Assembly: GCA_963575745.1 (NCBI GenBank) | Contig: CAUYUJ010015719.1 | Span: 252,405-316,404, forward strand | Reading direction: 5' to 3' | Length of the DNA: 64,000 nucleotides | Source of the DNA: Prorocentrum cordatum | Lineage: Eukaryota; Sar; Dinophyceae; Prorocentrales; Prorocentraceae | In this document: piece after piece, positions 47,659 through 58,387 of the stretch | Position numbering within the stretch: the first letter of the stretch is position 1 | Layout: every line of letters starts with the position of its first letter | Notes under the pieces: generated by a model | Database searches by the model: none | Seen by the model: only the letters and a program-made list of their open reading frames with translations | Told to the model about the DNA's origin: nothing | Position numbers and translations under genes: made by a program

Positions 47659-49383
47659 GCCTGAGAAGAGCCCGCGGTTCGGGGCGGTAGCAGTGGCCTG
47701 CGCAGCTCTGCCCGCTTCTCCGCCCAGATGAAGGAGACAAAAGGGGTGCGCCCTCGGCGTTGCCGACCGCCTGGCGGTAGCAGGTCACCTGGGAGCATTT
47801 GTCGCGATACCGCGAGGCCCGGTAGACCTGCGAATGATGGGCGCAAAGATGGGCGAAGGAGTTCCTCCCGTCGCTGGGCGGCGGGAGATCGGAAGCCTGT
47901 CCGTCCTCCATGAGCAAAGTGGTTGGCTCAGCCTCTGCGGCGTCACGGCAGCCGTCGGGGGCCAAGGGGCGAGCTCCTCCACGTAGTACATTGTCCACCC
48001 GAACTGCCTCACATGGCTTGTCCTCAGCCTCCACCTCTGACTCGGATTCCTGATCGAGGACTTCTGCGACACTTCCTGCAACGCCTGGCTCCGCAGCGCC
48101 TGTCTTACGACGGCGGCGTCGCCGGCAGCAGAAAGAGCAACCGCAGGACAAGATGCAATACGTGAACACAATGATCCGCCACGTGCCGCGCCCGAGATCC
48201 GTGAAAGCTCGCCAGAATAGGAAGATGCCGCGGCAAGAGGTGAACTTGCACGGGATCCGATGTCCACGATCGCCTCGGAGTCCAGAGCTGCGTATTCTTT
48301 GCAGCGAATCTCCCCAGGCCGATCACGACAGGCCATGTTGCGGCACAAGTGATCGAGCGGCCCTCGAGCATCTCCAGCTTCTGGCGGAGCGCGCGTGAAC
48401 TGGCCCCCTTCACGCCCAGGTAATCCACCCGGAGGCCCGTCCGGTCGATCCGCTTGGGCTCCGCGAGGTCGATCCTCACACGGGCGACGTGGTCGTCAAT
48501 TTTGACCAAGACATCGTTGGGCCTCCTCCCCGTCCCACGACCCTTCACCTTCTTGCTGTAGTATTCGGTGGTCGTAGCAGGTCCGGTCTCTGGCCCCATC
48601 CAGTGGATCTGAGTAAGGGCAGGCGGAGCCGGCGGCAGGAACCTTTCGGCAGCTGCATCGCCAGCCTCTCGCCGGCGGCACTTGAAGCACCGCGCCAGAA
48701 GACCAATCAGCCAGAGGGCGGCGGCGCAGGGGGCCAACAGCGCCCGGCAAATGTGGGCGAGGAAAGCGAGCATCGCGAGGAAGGCCAGGAAGATGAACGT
48801 CCACGCCGCGACGGGCCAGGCGGCTCCGAAGACCGTCAAGCCCAGCTTCTCGAGGGCGTAAAAGAACCAGCCGCCATCCTTGGTCAGCCAGCCCGTCTCG
48901 GCGCGGGTCGAGAAGGCGCTCCCGAGGCTGTCCAGCTTCGCCCCCGCCCATGCCGCTCAGGCGCCAGGCCCAGGTGCCTTCATCCAGAGGCCTCCATCCT
49001 AGCGCCCAGACGCCCCAGCCGCCAATCCATGACTCCCCATCACGGAGGTCGCCGGTGGCGTTGCTGAGGTTGTCGACTCCTCCGGCGGCGTGGGTGGGCG
49101 GCGGGGGGGGCGCGCCCGGCGGCCCGCTGTCGGGCGGCGCCTGGGTGCTGCCAGCAGCCTCGCCTCCCTCCTCCAGCTCGTCGGTCTCCACGCCGTACTC
49201 GGAGTCATCGTAGCACGGCACGGCGCGCCCGGGCAGGGCCTCGCGGGCCTCGGCCGGGCTGGCCCGCCCGACGCGGGCCGCAGCGGTGCTGAGCGGCCCG
49301 CGCCAGTCGTAGGCGGTCGCGCCGGCAGCCAGCGCAACCAGCCCGCGTGCGGGGCCCGCCGGCGCCAGGCGCCAGGCGGCCAT
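47561..49383 (-). pseudogene. Retroelement ORF1 with membrane segments
   Basis: Begins with an ATG at 49383, 54 bp inside A1. The first 145 residues are acidic and Pro-rich (AVPCYDDSEYGVETDELEEG). After a frame change near 48945 it reads AKLDSLGSAFSTRAETGWL, then two hydrophobic stretches (FIFLAFLAMLAFLAHICRAL; CAAALWLIGLLARCFKC), a basic region (EYYSKKVKGRGTG), and VLVKIDDHVARVRIDLAEPK. Further frame changes near 48310 and 48170 lead to a third hydrophobic patch (VFTYCILSCGCSFCCRRRR) and a Cys/His-rich tail (FAHLCAHHSQVYRASRYRDK). Membrane-spanning segments ahead of gag are unusual for this retroelement class. Confidence 0.45.
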
Positions 49384-49436
49384 CGCACGCGCACTTCCGG
49401 GCGCCCAGGGGGCGCCCAGACCTCCTGTGGTCGGCT

Positions 49437-49573
49437 CCAGGGCTTCGAGCCCCGAAGGCTTGAGCGGGAGAGAGCGAGAGAGAGGGGCAAGCAGAGGCAG
49501 GGGCAGAAAGAGAGAGAGGAAAACCCAAGCCGACTGGGGAGGGCGGGGTCCAACCGTTTAGGACAAACAACTA
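49437..49573 (-). repeat. Split direct repeat A1
   Basis: Right-hand (5') terminal repeat, matching A2 over about 130 bp with roughly ten differences including a short indel. It ends CAACTA before the flank AAAACATTG. Confidence 0.9.
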
Positions 49574-50140
49574 AAAACATTGAACAACCAACGGGGAATC
49601 AATGTTTTTTTCGCCTGTTGGAACCCTCTTGTGAACGTTTTTCATTCGACGCGAGTGCGCCCCCACGTCTGATCAGTGGGCCGCCCGCTCCTGCGAGGCG
49701 GTCGCCAGGCATCAGTGGCCATCAGGGCCAAGGGGGAGGGGGGGGGGAGAGAGGTAAACAGAGGGGGGGGGGAGGCGGAGGCAGAGGAGTGCAACACTGA
49801 TGCCAATGTTGATGTGTGAAGAGATTGTGTGTGCTCGCCCATAAATCACACAGCGTGCTTGACCGGGCCGAGTGGCCACGGCCCCACCCTCTTGCCGCTA
49901 GGGCGCCCCGGGGCTTGCCTTCGCAGAACAAGAAACCATCGAGCTGACTTCATATAAATGAGGCCATATCGCGGATGGCCCAAGTGCCAAAGAAGACCAG
50001 AAGAATTTGCGGGGCGCGCCGTGGCTGTCCGAGCCAAGCAGTGAAACAAACATGTGCAAGAGTGGGCCCATGCTGGACATGGCCCAGGCGCCGGAACGCT
50101 CGAGGCATTCAGAGCATTCAAGTCATCCTGAATGGGGCCC
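49574..50140. other. Intergenic, nothing recognised
   Basis: About 570 bp with a G-rich tract (49728-49785) and no supported gene. Confidence 0.4.
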
Positions 50141-50141
50141 G

Positions 50142-50328
50142 GGTAGATGGGGTCGGAGGATCTCCCAGCATCGCCAATACATCGGCGATACATCGGCCAT
50201 GCACTGGCGACGTCTGCGATGCATCGGCGACGTCGGCGTGGAGAAGATCGGACCCCACATCGAGCCGCATCGCAGATGCATCGGTGATGCGGCGAAATCC
50301 CCCGACCCCATCTACGCCGACCCCATCT
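50142..50328. repeat. Foldback of TAGATGGGGTCGG arms with GCATCGGCGA core
   Basis: The left arm TAGATGGGGTCGGAGGAT reappears inverted at the right end (CCCCGACCCCATCTA, then a second CCCCATCTA). The core is a field of alternating CATCGGCGA and TCGCCGATG words. Confidence 0.65.
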
Positions 50329-50379
50329 AGACCTAGACGCATGTGGCTCGAGGCTGGCTTTGAGCACGCCACCCTCCTG

Positions 50380-52169
50380 CCCTCCTCTCCCCCCCCCCCC
50401 CGCCCCTCGTGCAAGCACCTCCTCCAAGAGTATCTCGCCGGTGCGACGGCCTGTCGCGCCGAAGTCGCTGCCAGGGAGATGCGGTGAGCCTTCGGTCGGG
50501 CGCGTCCCCCTTCAGGCCGATTTTGGATGAAAAATCAAACGTGCTAAAAAACACTAAACAAGCCCAGAACTTGTGAATCCTCATCACATTCTTGTTGAAT
50601 CGTGACTTCGCCATCTCCTTGTCGGTCCGAGGCGGGCATCCAGCGTCGACTATAACGACGTCGCCCTCCAGCATTTCAAAGTTGCAGAGGGGCGGGTCAC
50701 CCATGCAATGCCCATGTGTGAAAGCTCGGAGCATGCAGCGCGCTGCTCCAACAATGCACTGCTTGGAGCACGCACCGCCCCTTAGCGCCTGGTCCAATGG
50801 AACGGCTAGCTCAATGATGATCCAGCCGTTCCATTGACAGACAGGTTGCGCAACGCTGTTGAGCTGAACGACAGGGGCTGCCGCGAGAATATGCGGGTAA
50901 ATGCCGCTGTCCCCGCGTTTTTTGAAAAAGCTCGGGCTCTGGGTCCGCTTCCTTGCAGAGGTTGAGGACCTTGCCAGAGAATGGGTGGCAATCGTCGCCA
51001 TCGTCGAGAATGGATGCAGGGCTTCCAGCAGGTACGCAACCTTGAATCAGCCGCGGCCAAGGTACAGAGCTCTGAAGTGACAGCCAGACACGTCGACGTC
51101 CAGGGTCGCGGGCAGGGGCGGCCGTCGCGCGTGAGTCCACTGCGGCTCTTCATTTTGAATCATGGACGCCTGGATTTGCCATGCGTCAGCAGGCTGTGCA
51201 GCGCTGCTTCTGCGGCGCCTGGCCTCAACTCGGCGCGGCTCACCAGCGTCGTCGTCGTCATCGCGGCCGCGGCTGCGGCTGCGGCCGCGACTGCGGCTAG
51301 GCTCGCGGCGACCACCGCTTTGACGCAGATCGATCACTTCCGCCGCCGTCAGGGGCCTGCCTCCGCGCGACGCGGGGCGGGGCATCGCCGGCGGCCCGAG
51401 CTTCACCAACTCATCCCAAATGTCCAGTTGCTCCCGCTGGAAATACTCAGCAACCTGGAACCGCGAGTTGCATCTCTCAGTCGTCGTCTTCATCAAGCCG
51501 CCGCCAGCTATCCACAGGGAGGGTGCGCGCGCGCTGGATGACGCGGCCCTTGCTCCGCCTGATCGACAGGCCCGAGTTGCCAACTCCGTCGTTCAAGGCA
51601 CTCCACAAACACTCAAGATCGTTGTCGATCATGTGGTCAACTGCAAACGCTGAGAAGCAACGCCATTGCCGTCCTCCCCGCTCTTCTGAGCCGTCAAATG
51701 GACGCTCGCGCCAGGCATCCCGGATCCCCATATCGAGCAAGCCTGTGCTCCGGATCAGACTGACGACCCAAGCCTCTACCCTGCCCAGGCGGGCGTGGCG
51801 CGAGTACCACGTGCCCCGCGTCGTGCGACTGATGAACTGCATGTCTTGCAGACCGTACTCAGCCGCAAAGAGCACAACGAACGCCCAGAAGCCATCCTCG
51901 ACAGCCGTGTACGTCATGCTGCCTTTAACCCGCTCATCGTCGTTCCGCTTGGACGCGACGTCGCCCGCATCGATGGCCACAACAGGCCAGGTGGGCTGCG
52001 CAGCACCACCTGGTGCCGAGGCGGGCTCTGCAGCACCGCTGAACGCCTCACTCCGCCAACCTCGGGACATAAGCGCGGGCGGCTGTGCGGCAGGGGCCTC
52101 CGGACTTGAGCCGGAATGGTTGCGGAAGGCACTGCTTGCGGGGGCTCGGGTCCGGCCATCGAGGGCCAT
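50380..52169 (-). CDS. Unknown gene with RS-like segment and candidate introner
   Basis: Three consecutive minus-strand frames read as one protein. 52169-51480: SMTYTAVEDGFWAFVVLFAA, SRTTRGTWYSRHARLG and ALNDGVGNSGLSIRRSKG. After a change near 51490: FQVAEYFQREQLDIWDELVK, AEVIDLRQSG, the short RS-like run PSRSRGRSRSRGRDDDDDAG and WQIQASMIQNEEPQWTHARR. After another change near 50930: PVVQLNSVAQPVCQWNGWII, LAVPLDQALRGGACSKQCIV and DVVIVDAGCPPRTDKEMAKS. A 90-bp insert (50579-50490) with MITE-A sequence follows and can be removed at AG|G to give VMRLTASPWQRLRRD. The function is unknown. The frame changes could be indels or introns. Confidence 0.45.
50490..50579 (-). mobile_element. Candidate introner (MITE-A derived, GA-AG)
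   Basis: On the minus strand the insert starts GATTCACAAG after exon ..GATGAG and ends GCCCGACCGAAG before GCTCACC. The GTCGGGCGCGTCCCCCTTCAG terminus and AT-rich interior place it in MITE-A, with an eroded second terminus (TCTGGGCTTG). Excision keeps the frame (90 bp). Confidence 0.5.
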
Positions 52170-52179
52170 CTCGGCATCT

Positions 52180-52850
52180 GTCGCACATTGCTTTTGCTTT
52201 GCCTTGCCTTTGCTTTACGTTTGCTTTTGCTTTTGCTTTTCTTTGCTTTGCGTTGCTGCTGTGCTATGCTATGAGATGTTGTGCTGTGCGTGTACATGCT
52301 ATGCTATGCTAAAGCTCAGCGAAGCTAAGATGAAGGTAAGCTAAGCGAAACAGCTGAGGTAATATGAAGCTGAGCATGCTATGCTATGCTGCGCTATGCT
52401 ATGTTATGATTGGCTATGTTATGCTATCCTATGGTATGTTAATGCAGCGCTGCGCTATGCTAAGTTAAACGAAGCTAAGCTAAGCTAGCCCTTTAAGCAG
52501 AGCCTAGGTAGGGAATTACACACATGCTATGAGATGCGATGCTGCGCTATGCTATGCTACGATGTGCTATGCTATGCTGTGCTCAGCTATGCTAAAGCTC
52601 AGCGAAGCTAAGATGAAGGTGAGCTAAGCTAAAATAGAACTGAAGTAAGACGAAGCTAAGCTAAGGTAAGATAAAATAAACTAAGCTAAGATGAGATAAG
52701 CAAGGCGAAACTAAGGGAACGTCACTGGGGGAACCGCGGGGCGGATGCCGGGGGAACCGCCCGGGGCGTGCCCCACTGCCCGGCCCTTTTGAGGCAAACG
52801 GAGTAAGAACCCTTCCTTCTAGGCAGAGCCTGGGTAGGGAACAGCTGTGT
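52180..52850 (+). repeat. Modular microsatellite cassette, copy C (5'-truncated, partly duplicated)
   Basis: Starts in the (TTTGC)n module (52183-52255), then (GCTAT)n, a partial tail (52485-52525, with GCAGAGCCTAGGTAGGGAA), a second (GCTAT)n / (GCTAA)n run to 52715 and a full tail 52716-52850 containing GGGGGAACCGCGGGGCGGAT. The head and hexamer module are absent. Confidence 0.8.
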
Positions 52851-52855
52851 CGAAC

Positions 52856-53700
52856 CCAACACTTCGAACCCGCCCCCCCCGATTGGAGATGATTGTGATA
52901 CTAGGTAACCTGGTCAAAGACAAATAATGGATTGTGATGTGTGGGTGCGATACTTTCTTGTTTTCACATGGCCACAGCCCAAAAAAAACATCTTTCGAAC
53001 TGGCACACACAAATCAATGCGTGGCAGATCTACACATTGCTTCCTTTTTATGGCACCATGGAATATTACATTAACTACAACAAGAAAAGCCAACTGCATC
53101 GCAATTGCATGGTTTTGACTTCCAACTCAAACTAAACATCTTGCACATCTGCATTCCTTCGGAATCAGTGCTGCGCAACACAACAATGAAGAACATGGGA
53201 AACATTAGTCCGGGACCCAGAGGACGATCGGCGAGAACATCCAGTATGAAAACTTCAAGTGCATTTGTAATCGTCAGACGTTCGAATCCACAGGGCTCGC
53301 GCCAATTATCCCCTGAGGTTTCGATTCTCTTATGTAAAAAAATCAAACTGCAACGGCGGCAAGCGCTGCCAGTTTACAAAAAGTTGAGGGATTATAATAC
53401 CACGGCAATGTGTCTCTTCAATGTATGAACCTTCTCAAGTTGGCAGGCTTGATTCCGTAGCTGTTCTGAAATGCAAAACTGAAGAACTATTTCTTCTATG
53501 CCAACTGGACAAGGAATTCTTCCTGGACCGCAGAGAACAATCGGCTAGGAGATCTGCCAATTTCAAGTACATGCTCGAATTTGCAAACTCGTCGCCAGAT
53601 GAAACAATAACCATGTAAGAGCCATACGTGTATCTAAATATGGAACATAATTTGAGTTTCGTGTACATCCCAATCTTCAACTGTCAGCCGACGTTCAGCT
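52856..53700. other. AT-richer island, no gene recognised
   Basis: Base composition drops sharply here compared with the flanks. Short open frames on both strands (for example 53105-53428 plus) have no recognisable motif. Confidence 0.45.
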
Positions 53701-55800
53701 CATAGTGATCTGCGATATGCATAGGATTGCGGGGCCCATGAAAGGGCGTCTATGGTCCAGCCATAGGCCGATAACAATCCTACGCGAGGCTTGTGGTAGG
53801 CATGCGAATAGCCTACGCACAGGCCTGTGATAGGTCAACGGTAGGCCTGCGGCCGTCCATCGGCTTACGCACAAGCTACTTGTAGGCATCTGGTGAGCCT
53901 GCAATACACATGTGGTCGGCCCGCGGCCGCCTAGAAGCCTACGCATAGGCTGAGGACAGACCGGTGGTAGGCCTACCCATGGGCGGCGCACAGGCCCGTG
54001 GTAGGTACATGAAATGGCTATGCATCGGCCCATGGTACGCCTATGCAGTTAAACGTGGAGTTTAATTGGAAGGGCCAGATGCAGTTTAAGTGAAGTAGGT
54101 TTAGACTTGGAATGTCGAGTCGAAATTCTTGACATTTTAGAATTTGAAATTCGAACGGAAGTAATGCTAAACAAGCACATGCGTAGGCTTTCGAATGTCC
54201 ACTGTAGGCCTACCATCGGTAAGCCATTAGCCTATGGTCGGCCTAATGTATGCCGCTTGTCGGCACGCTGTCTATGGTAGGCCTTTGCGCAAGCTATGCC
54301 TCGGCCTATGGCGGGCTTCTGCGTAGCCTACACGCTGGGCTGCCGAGGCCTACGCATAGCCTGCGCCTAGAATTATGGTCGGCCTATCCTGCGGTATGTA
54401 AACAGTAAGCCTGCGGCCACCCGTCGGTCCAGGCATCCCCTAAGCGGCTTCCGGCCGTAGACCTAAAAGCAGCTGGTGCATAGGCCGATGGAAATCCGAT
54501 ACGGATGCGAACAAGCATGGGTAAAGAGTAGGCCTACAGTAGGCCTGCGGTCGGCCCGCGGTCGCCCACAGGCGTATGCATCGGCTATGGGTATGCCCAC
54601 ATAAATGCCTGGGCAAAATCACTATGGTCGATATACTCGCAGGCCACGCGTAGACCTATGACAGGCCGATCAGGTTCGAGCTAGTTTCAGATGTTCACCA
54701 GACGAGAGACAACACTGAAAATGAACTGCATGTTTAAGTTCCAGTGAATGTAACACGGTATGCACACTTCGAATTCGAGTTGTATCGACAATATATATAT
54801 ATATAGATACACAGGCATATGTCTGCGACAAGCGTACCACATGCCAGCCATAGGCTTCTGGAGAGCCTACACTAGGCGGGTGGTAGACCGTTGCGTAGCT
54901 CACGCATAGGGCGGTGGTATGTCTACCGTAGGCCTGCGGCCGCTCATCGGCCTACGCACAGGCCACTCACAGGCCCGCGGTAAGCCTACAGCACGCTGGT
55001 GGTAGGCCCGCGGACGCATGCCTAGGCCTATGGAAACCTACGCGCTGGCTGCGCATAGGTCCAGGGTGGTTACACGCGTGTGCTATCCATAGGCCTATAT
55101 TAGTCCTGTCAGGCTAACACGAAGCTTACATTGCAGCTGCTGGTATGCGGAACTACTATTGTTAAAACTAGAATGCGGGCCAGCAGTAGAATTAACATTC
55201 AATCATGGCTATACTTCGGTTTATTGTGATATTAAGACTATGTATGCGAAGACCTCTGGATGCCTACGGTAGGCCTTGCATAGACCAGCCATGGCCCTAC
55301 GGTAGGCCTACACTAAGGCTCCTATGGTAAACCTGCAGCCTTTGGCAGGCTGTTTTCACTGGCTATGCCTATGCCTGTGGTCCTATGCATAATCTACACG
55401 CTGGGCCGCTATAGGCCTATGCACAGCCTCTGCATAGCCTATGCGCAGGCCTACGGTAAGCCTATCGTTCGACATGTAAACAGTTGGCCTGCGGCCACCG
55501 AATAAGCATAGGCACGTGGTCGGCCTACTGTAGGCCTTTGGTAGGCACGTGGCCTCCCATAGGCACATGCACTGGATACGCGTAGGCCTATGCACAGGCT
55601 GCACATAGGCTTATGGTATGGACATGTGTATGCTACGCTTTGCGCGAGCCGAATGCACAGGCCATGCATGGGCCCATGTCGGGGCTACGCATGGGTCTTC
55701 GGCATCCCACAGGCCTACGCAAAGCTTATACATAGGCCCATATGCATAGGCCCATAGTAGGCCTAGGCGCACACTGTGCGACGGCCATTGGTAGGCATAT
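53700..55800. repeat. Field of TAGGCCTATG / TAGGCCTACG palindromic words
   Basis: Dozens of near-palindromic words centred on AGGCCT (CATAGGCCTATG, GTAGGCCTAC, GCGTAGGCC) at irregular short spacing over 2.1 kb. Islands without them lie at 54050-54180, 54690-54810 and 55120-55250. Confidence 0.8.
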
Positions 55801-55854
55801 GCGTAGCTCCAACTGGGAGGGATGGAGGGCAGGATGAAGAGGAGGACGGGGTGC

Positions 55855-56283
55855 CTACCCGCACGGGCACGCCTGCATGCCTGTCACGCAGCCGCACGCC
55901 ACGGGGCACCACGGGCGGATCGAGACCAAGGGCTGCCCGGAGCCCTCCGCGCAGAGGTCTACGTTGACCGTGAGGCTTACCTCGACCGACGTCAGGTAGT
56001 CGCACCCTGTGAGGCCGCGGGGGTGCGGCTGACCCGGGAGGAGGTTCCAATTGCCCGCCGCGAGATCCTCGAAAAAAGCTCCGTCAAGCACGTGGGCGAT
56101 CAGGCCGTCGACCTCTTGCTGCGAGAAGTGGGTCAGGAAGAAGCTGCCGAGCATCATCACAGTGCCTGGCACGCCCGCTCGAACCTCAGCGACGCCCGTG
56201 ACGTACTCCTGGAGGCCTTGGACGTACTTGATGTAGAAATCCCGAAAGGGGGGGGTGAAATGAGGAGCGGTCTTTCTCCACAT
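55855..56283 (-). pseudogene. ShK-like cysteine-motif protein fragment
   Basis: A 142-residue frame with protein-like content: GLQEYVTGVAEVRAGVPGTV, a hydrophobic strand MMLGSFFLTHFSQQEVDGLI, AFFEDLAAGNWNLLPG and a C-terminus LTGCDYLTSVEVSL..VDLCAEGSGQPLVSIRPWCPVACGCVTG. The CPVACGC ending parallels CPQTCGC of the membrane protein at 59-61 kb and resembles the last cysteines of a ShK/SXC module. It lacks an N-terminus and is cut on the left by repeat DNA, so it is probably the extracellular end of a larger membrane protein that has been broken. Confidence 0.5.
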
Positions 56284-56389
56284 TTGGTACGGCAGCGTGC
56301 CCCCCTGGCACGTTCAGGCGTGATAGAATGCCAAGTGTTGTGGAGGCCATGACAATGGACACCCTAACAATCCTAGAGTTGAATGACAC

Positions 56390-57240
56390 ATGTGATTCAC
56401 ATGCTTGGAGCATGGTCTACAATTGTCTGAAACATGCTGCTTACACGTTTGAAACCAAGTTTTCAACATGTTTTAGATACCTAGACACCTGGCAACTATT
56501 TGGCAATATGCTTCCTCTCCATTCATCGCCCTCCACAAGCCAAGTGCTGTCAGCCAGGGGCTCTGCTCATCTTCTACAGGGCCCCCACCCGACGCACCAC
56601 GCCTACTCGCGTGCATTCCCACCCGCCCCCCACACGCCCGACCCCCCCCACTCCCCCTAACCCCCATCCCGAGACTTGGCGGCCCGATACTTCCTCAGGA
56701 CCCTACAAAGCTGCGGCCCAGGAAGGCCGCCAAAGTCTCCCAACACTGCCCTACCACGCATCCAGGCGACCAGAAGACGCGCCCAACAGGTCTCCAACAC
56801 GTCCCGAGGCCCCCCCCCTGAAACGCGGTCCAGGAGACCCTCGGAGGAGGAGAGAGGCCAAAAACACATTGCTCCCCGTAGATGCTTCAGCGCTTTGCTC
56901 GCTTGCCACGCTCTTCGGTCGCAAATCGGCTCGCAGGGCGGCCTTCGGGGGCCCAGCGGGCCAAAGGAGAGCCTCAAGAGGGAGCCCATTTGGATTATTT
57001 TTCGAAGGAACTGCTATTTTTCATTATTTGGCCAAGAAATAATGAAACCCAACAACACTAAATTCGATAAATCCACCCCTCGATGACCCATGACGGCCCC
57101 ATGAGAGTCCTTGGCTGGCCCAGACGGCCCAAAAGAAGGTCGCAAGAAGGGCACCAGGAGACCTGCAGTCGGCAAAGGGGAGCCATCAACTATGAGGGCC
57201 AAAGACGGCCCAAGATTAGTGAAACAAAAAACGTCATAAA
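56390..57240. other. Intergenic, nothing recognised
   Basis: Begins with an AT-richer 130 bp, then C-rich sequence. Weak CCCAAGAxGGCC words appear from 57060. No gene is supported. Confidence 0.4.
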
Positions 57241-57246
57241 CATGAG

Positions 57247-57390
57247 AGCTCGGAGGTCTGCGCGGATTCCTCGGATCGGCGCTGAACCCCCTTCCCGGGC
57301 GCGCGGAGCGCGTTAGGGGCGGCGCGGGAAGCACCATCAGCGGGCTCCAGCGCCGATCCGGGAAATCCGAGCGGCCCTCCGAGTTTTTAT
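57247..57390. mobile_element. MITE-C copy (foldback)
   Basis: The left arm GCTCGGAGGTCTGCGCGGAT is inverted at the right as ATCCGAGCGGCCCTCCGAG; the core GGCGCGCGGAGCGCGTTAGG is the reverse complement of the core of the copy at 58.95 kb. Confidence 0.6.
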
Positions 57391-57634
57391 GTTTATCTCA
57401 TTGCTTGTTTCCCTAGAGATGGCCCCAAGGACCCCCGATGCTCAACACGAGAACCTAAATATGGCTCTAAGACGGTCCCAAGAATCCCCGTGAGAGAGCT
57501 CCTGAACGTTTGGGGGCGAAAAGCGTCGCGTGTGACAGCCCCTCCAAGCAATGCCCAAAGAGTCGTCACACGGGAAGACGAAACAAATTGTCCGGGCGAG
57601 GAGCCCAATCATCTGCACTTGTAGATCACGCAGT

Positions 57635-58100
57635 TGTCAATACCGCCCTCGGTGGAGTTCCCTTTGTGGCCACGAGGCGTGGGATAAGTGTACCGGCATG
57701 GGGCGGGGCTGCCATGAGACTGCGATCTTGGGGCCTTCGGTGGAGCTCCCAGTGGGCCACGAAGTGCATGAAGGTGTGCCCAAGTGCGGCGCAGCCGCCG
57801 TGCAACCGCAGCCACTTGGGCCTTCGGTGGAACTCCCAATGGGGCCACGAAGCGTGTGACTGGTGTGCCAAAATGCGGCATCTCTACGGGGCCGCGAAGC
57901 GTGTGAGGGGTGTGCCAGAACAGGCATGGGAGCGCATGCGGGCCAGGCCACTGGGGCCTTTGGTGGAGCCCCCTATGGGGCCACGACGCGTGTGAGGAGC
58001 GTGCCAAAGATAGGCGTGGGAACGCATGCGGGCCAGGCCACTGGGGCCTTTGTTGGAGCTCCTTATGGGGCCACGAAGCGTGCGAGGGGTGAGCAGTGTT
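57635..58100. repeat. Tandem repeat of about 92 bp
   Basis: Five degenerate units sharing GGGGCCTTTGGTGGAGCTCC, ATGGGGCCACGAAGCGTG and GTGCCAAA. The last two are nearly identical, including AACGCATGCGGGCCAGGCCA. Confidence 0.75.
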
Positions 58101-58109
58101 GGGCGCGGG

Positions 58110-58370
58110 CCAAGATGCAGCCAAGACGGCTAAGATGCCTTCAAGACGGCTGAAGACAGCCCAGGAGCCCTCCAATAAGCCTTTAAGAGGTCTTCCAGAG
58201 AAAGACTCGAAGAGACCAACCTCGGTGATTTTCCATAAGTGCTTGGCAGATTTGGGTGCTTGCTCACTTTCGGCGCTCAGACGGCCTTGACGGCCCCAAC
58301 AGCCCAAAAGGCCTCCTAGATGCCCCCCTGACGGCCCAAGATTGAGCAGGGACCGACCGTCCCGGCATTC
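58110..58370. repeat. CCAAGACGGC degenerate repeat
   Basis: Plus-strand GGCCCAAGA / CAAGACGGC words at 10-15-bp spacing. It continues at 58570-58760 after the TTCTTAGAA cluster. Confidence 0.6.
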
Positions 58371-58387
58371 CTATAGTCCTAACACCA

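Larger units (their letters stand above)
34038..49573 (-). mobile_element. PAT/Ngaro-like tyrosine-recombinase retrotransposon
   Basis: A 15.5-kb element read on the minus strand. It begins with A1 (49573-49437), carries the coding region (49383-35492), then B1 (34680-34458), A2 (34456-34323) and B2 (34258-34038). This split-direct-repeat order is diagnostic of PAT/Ngaro-type YR retrotransposons, which integrate through a circular intermediate without target duplication. Coding order is membrane-associated ORF1, gag with CCCH finger, a methyltransferase-like block, RT, RNase H, a second methyltransferase-like block and a tyrosine recombinase. About ten frame changes and divergence between paired repeats show this copy is old or error-laden. 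The length is large for the class, which is usually 5-8 kb. Confidence 0.85.

Noticed and set aside
53270-53295. GTTCGAATCC as the T-loop of a tRNA
   Set aside because: No acceptor stem, anticodon arm or D arm can be drawn around it.
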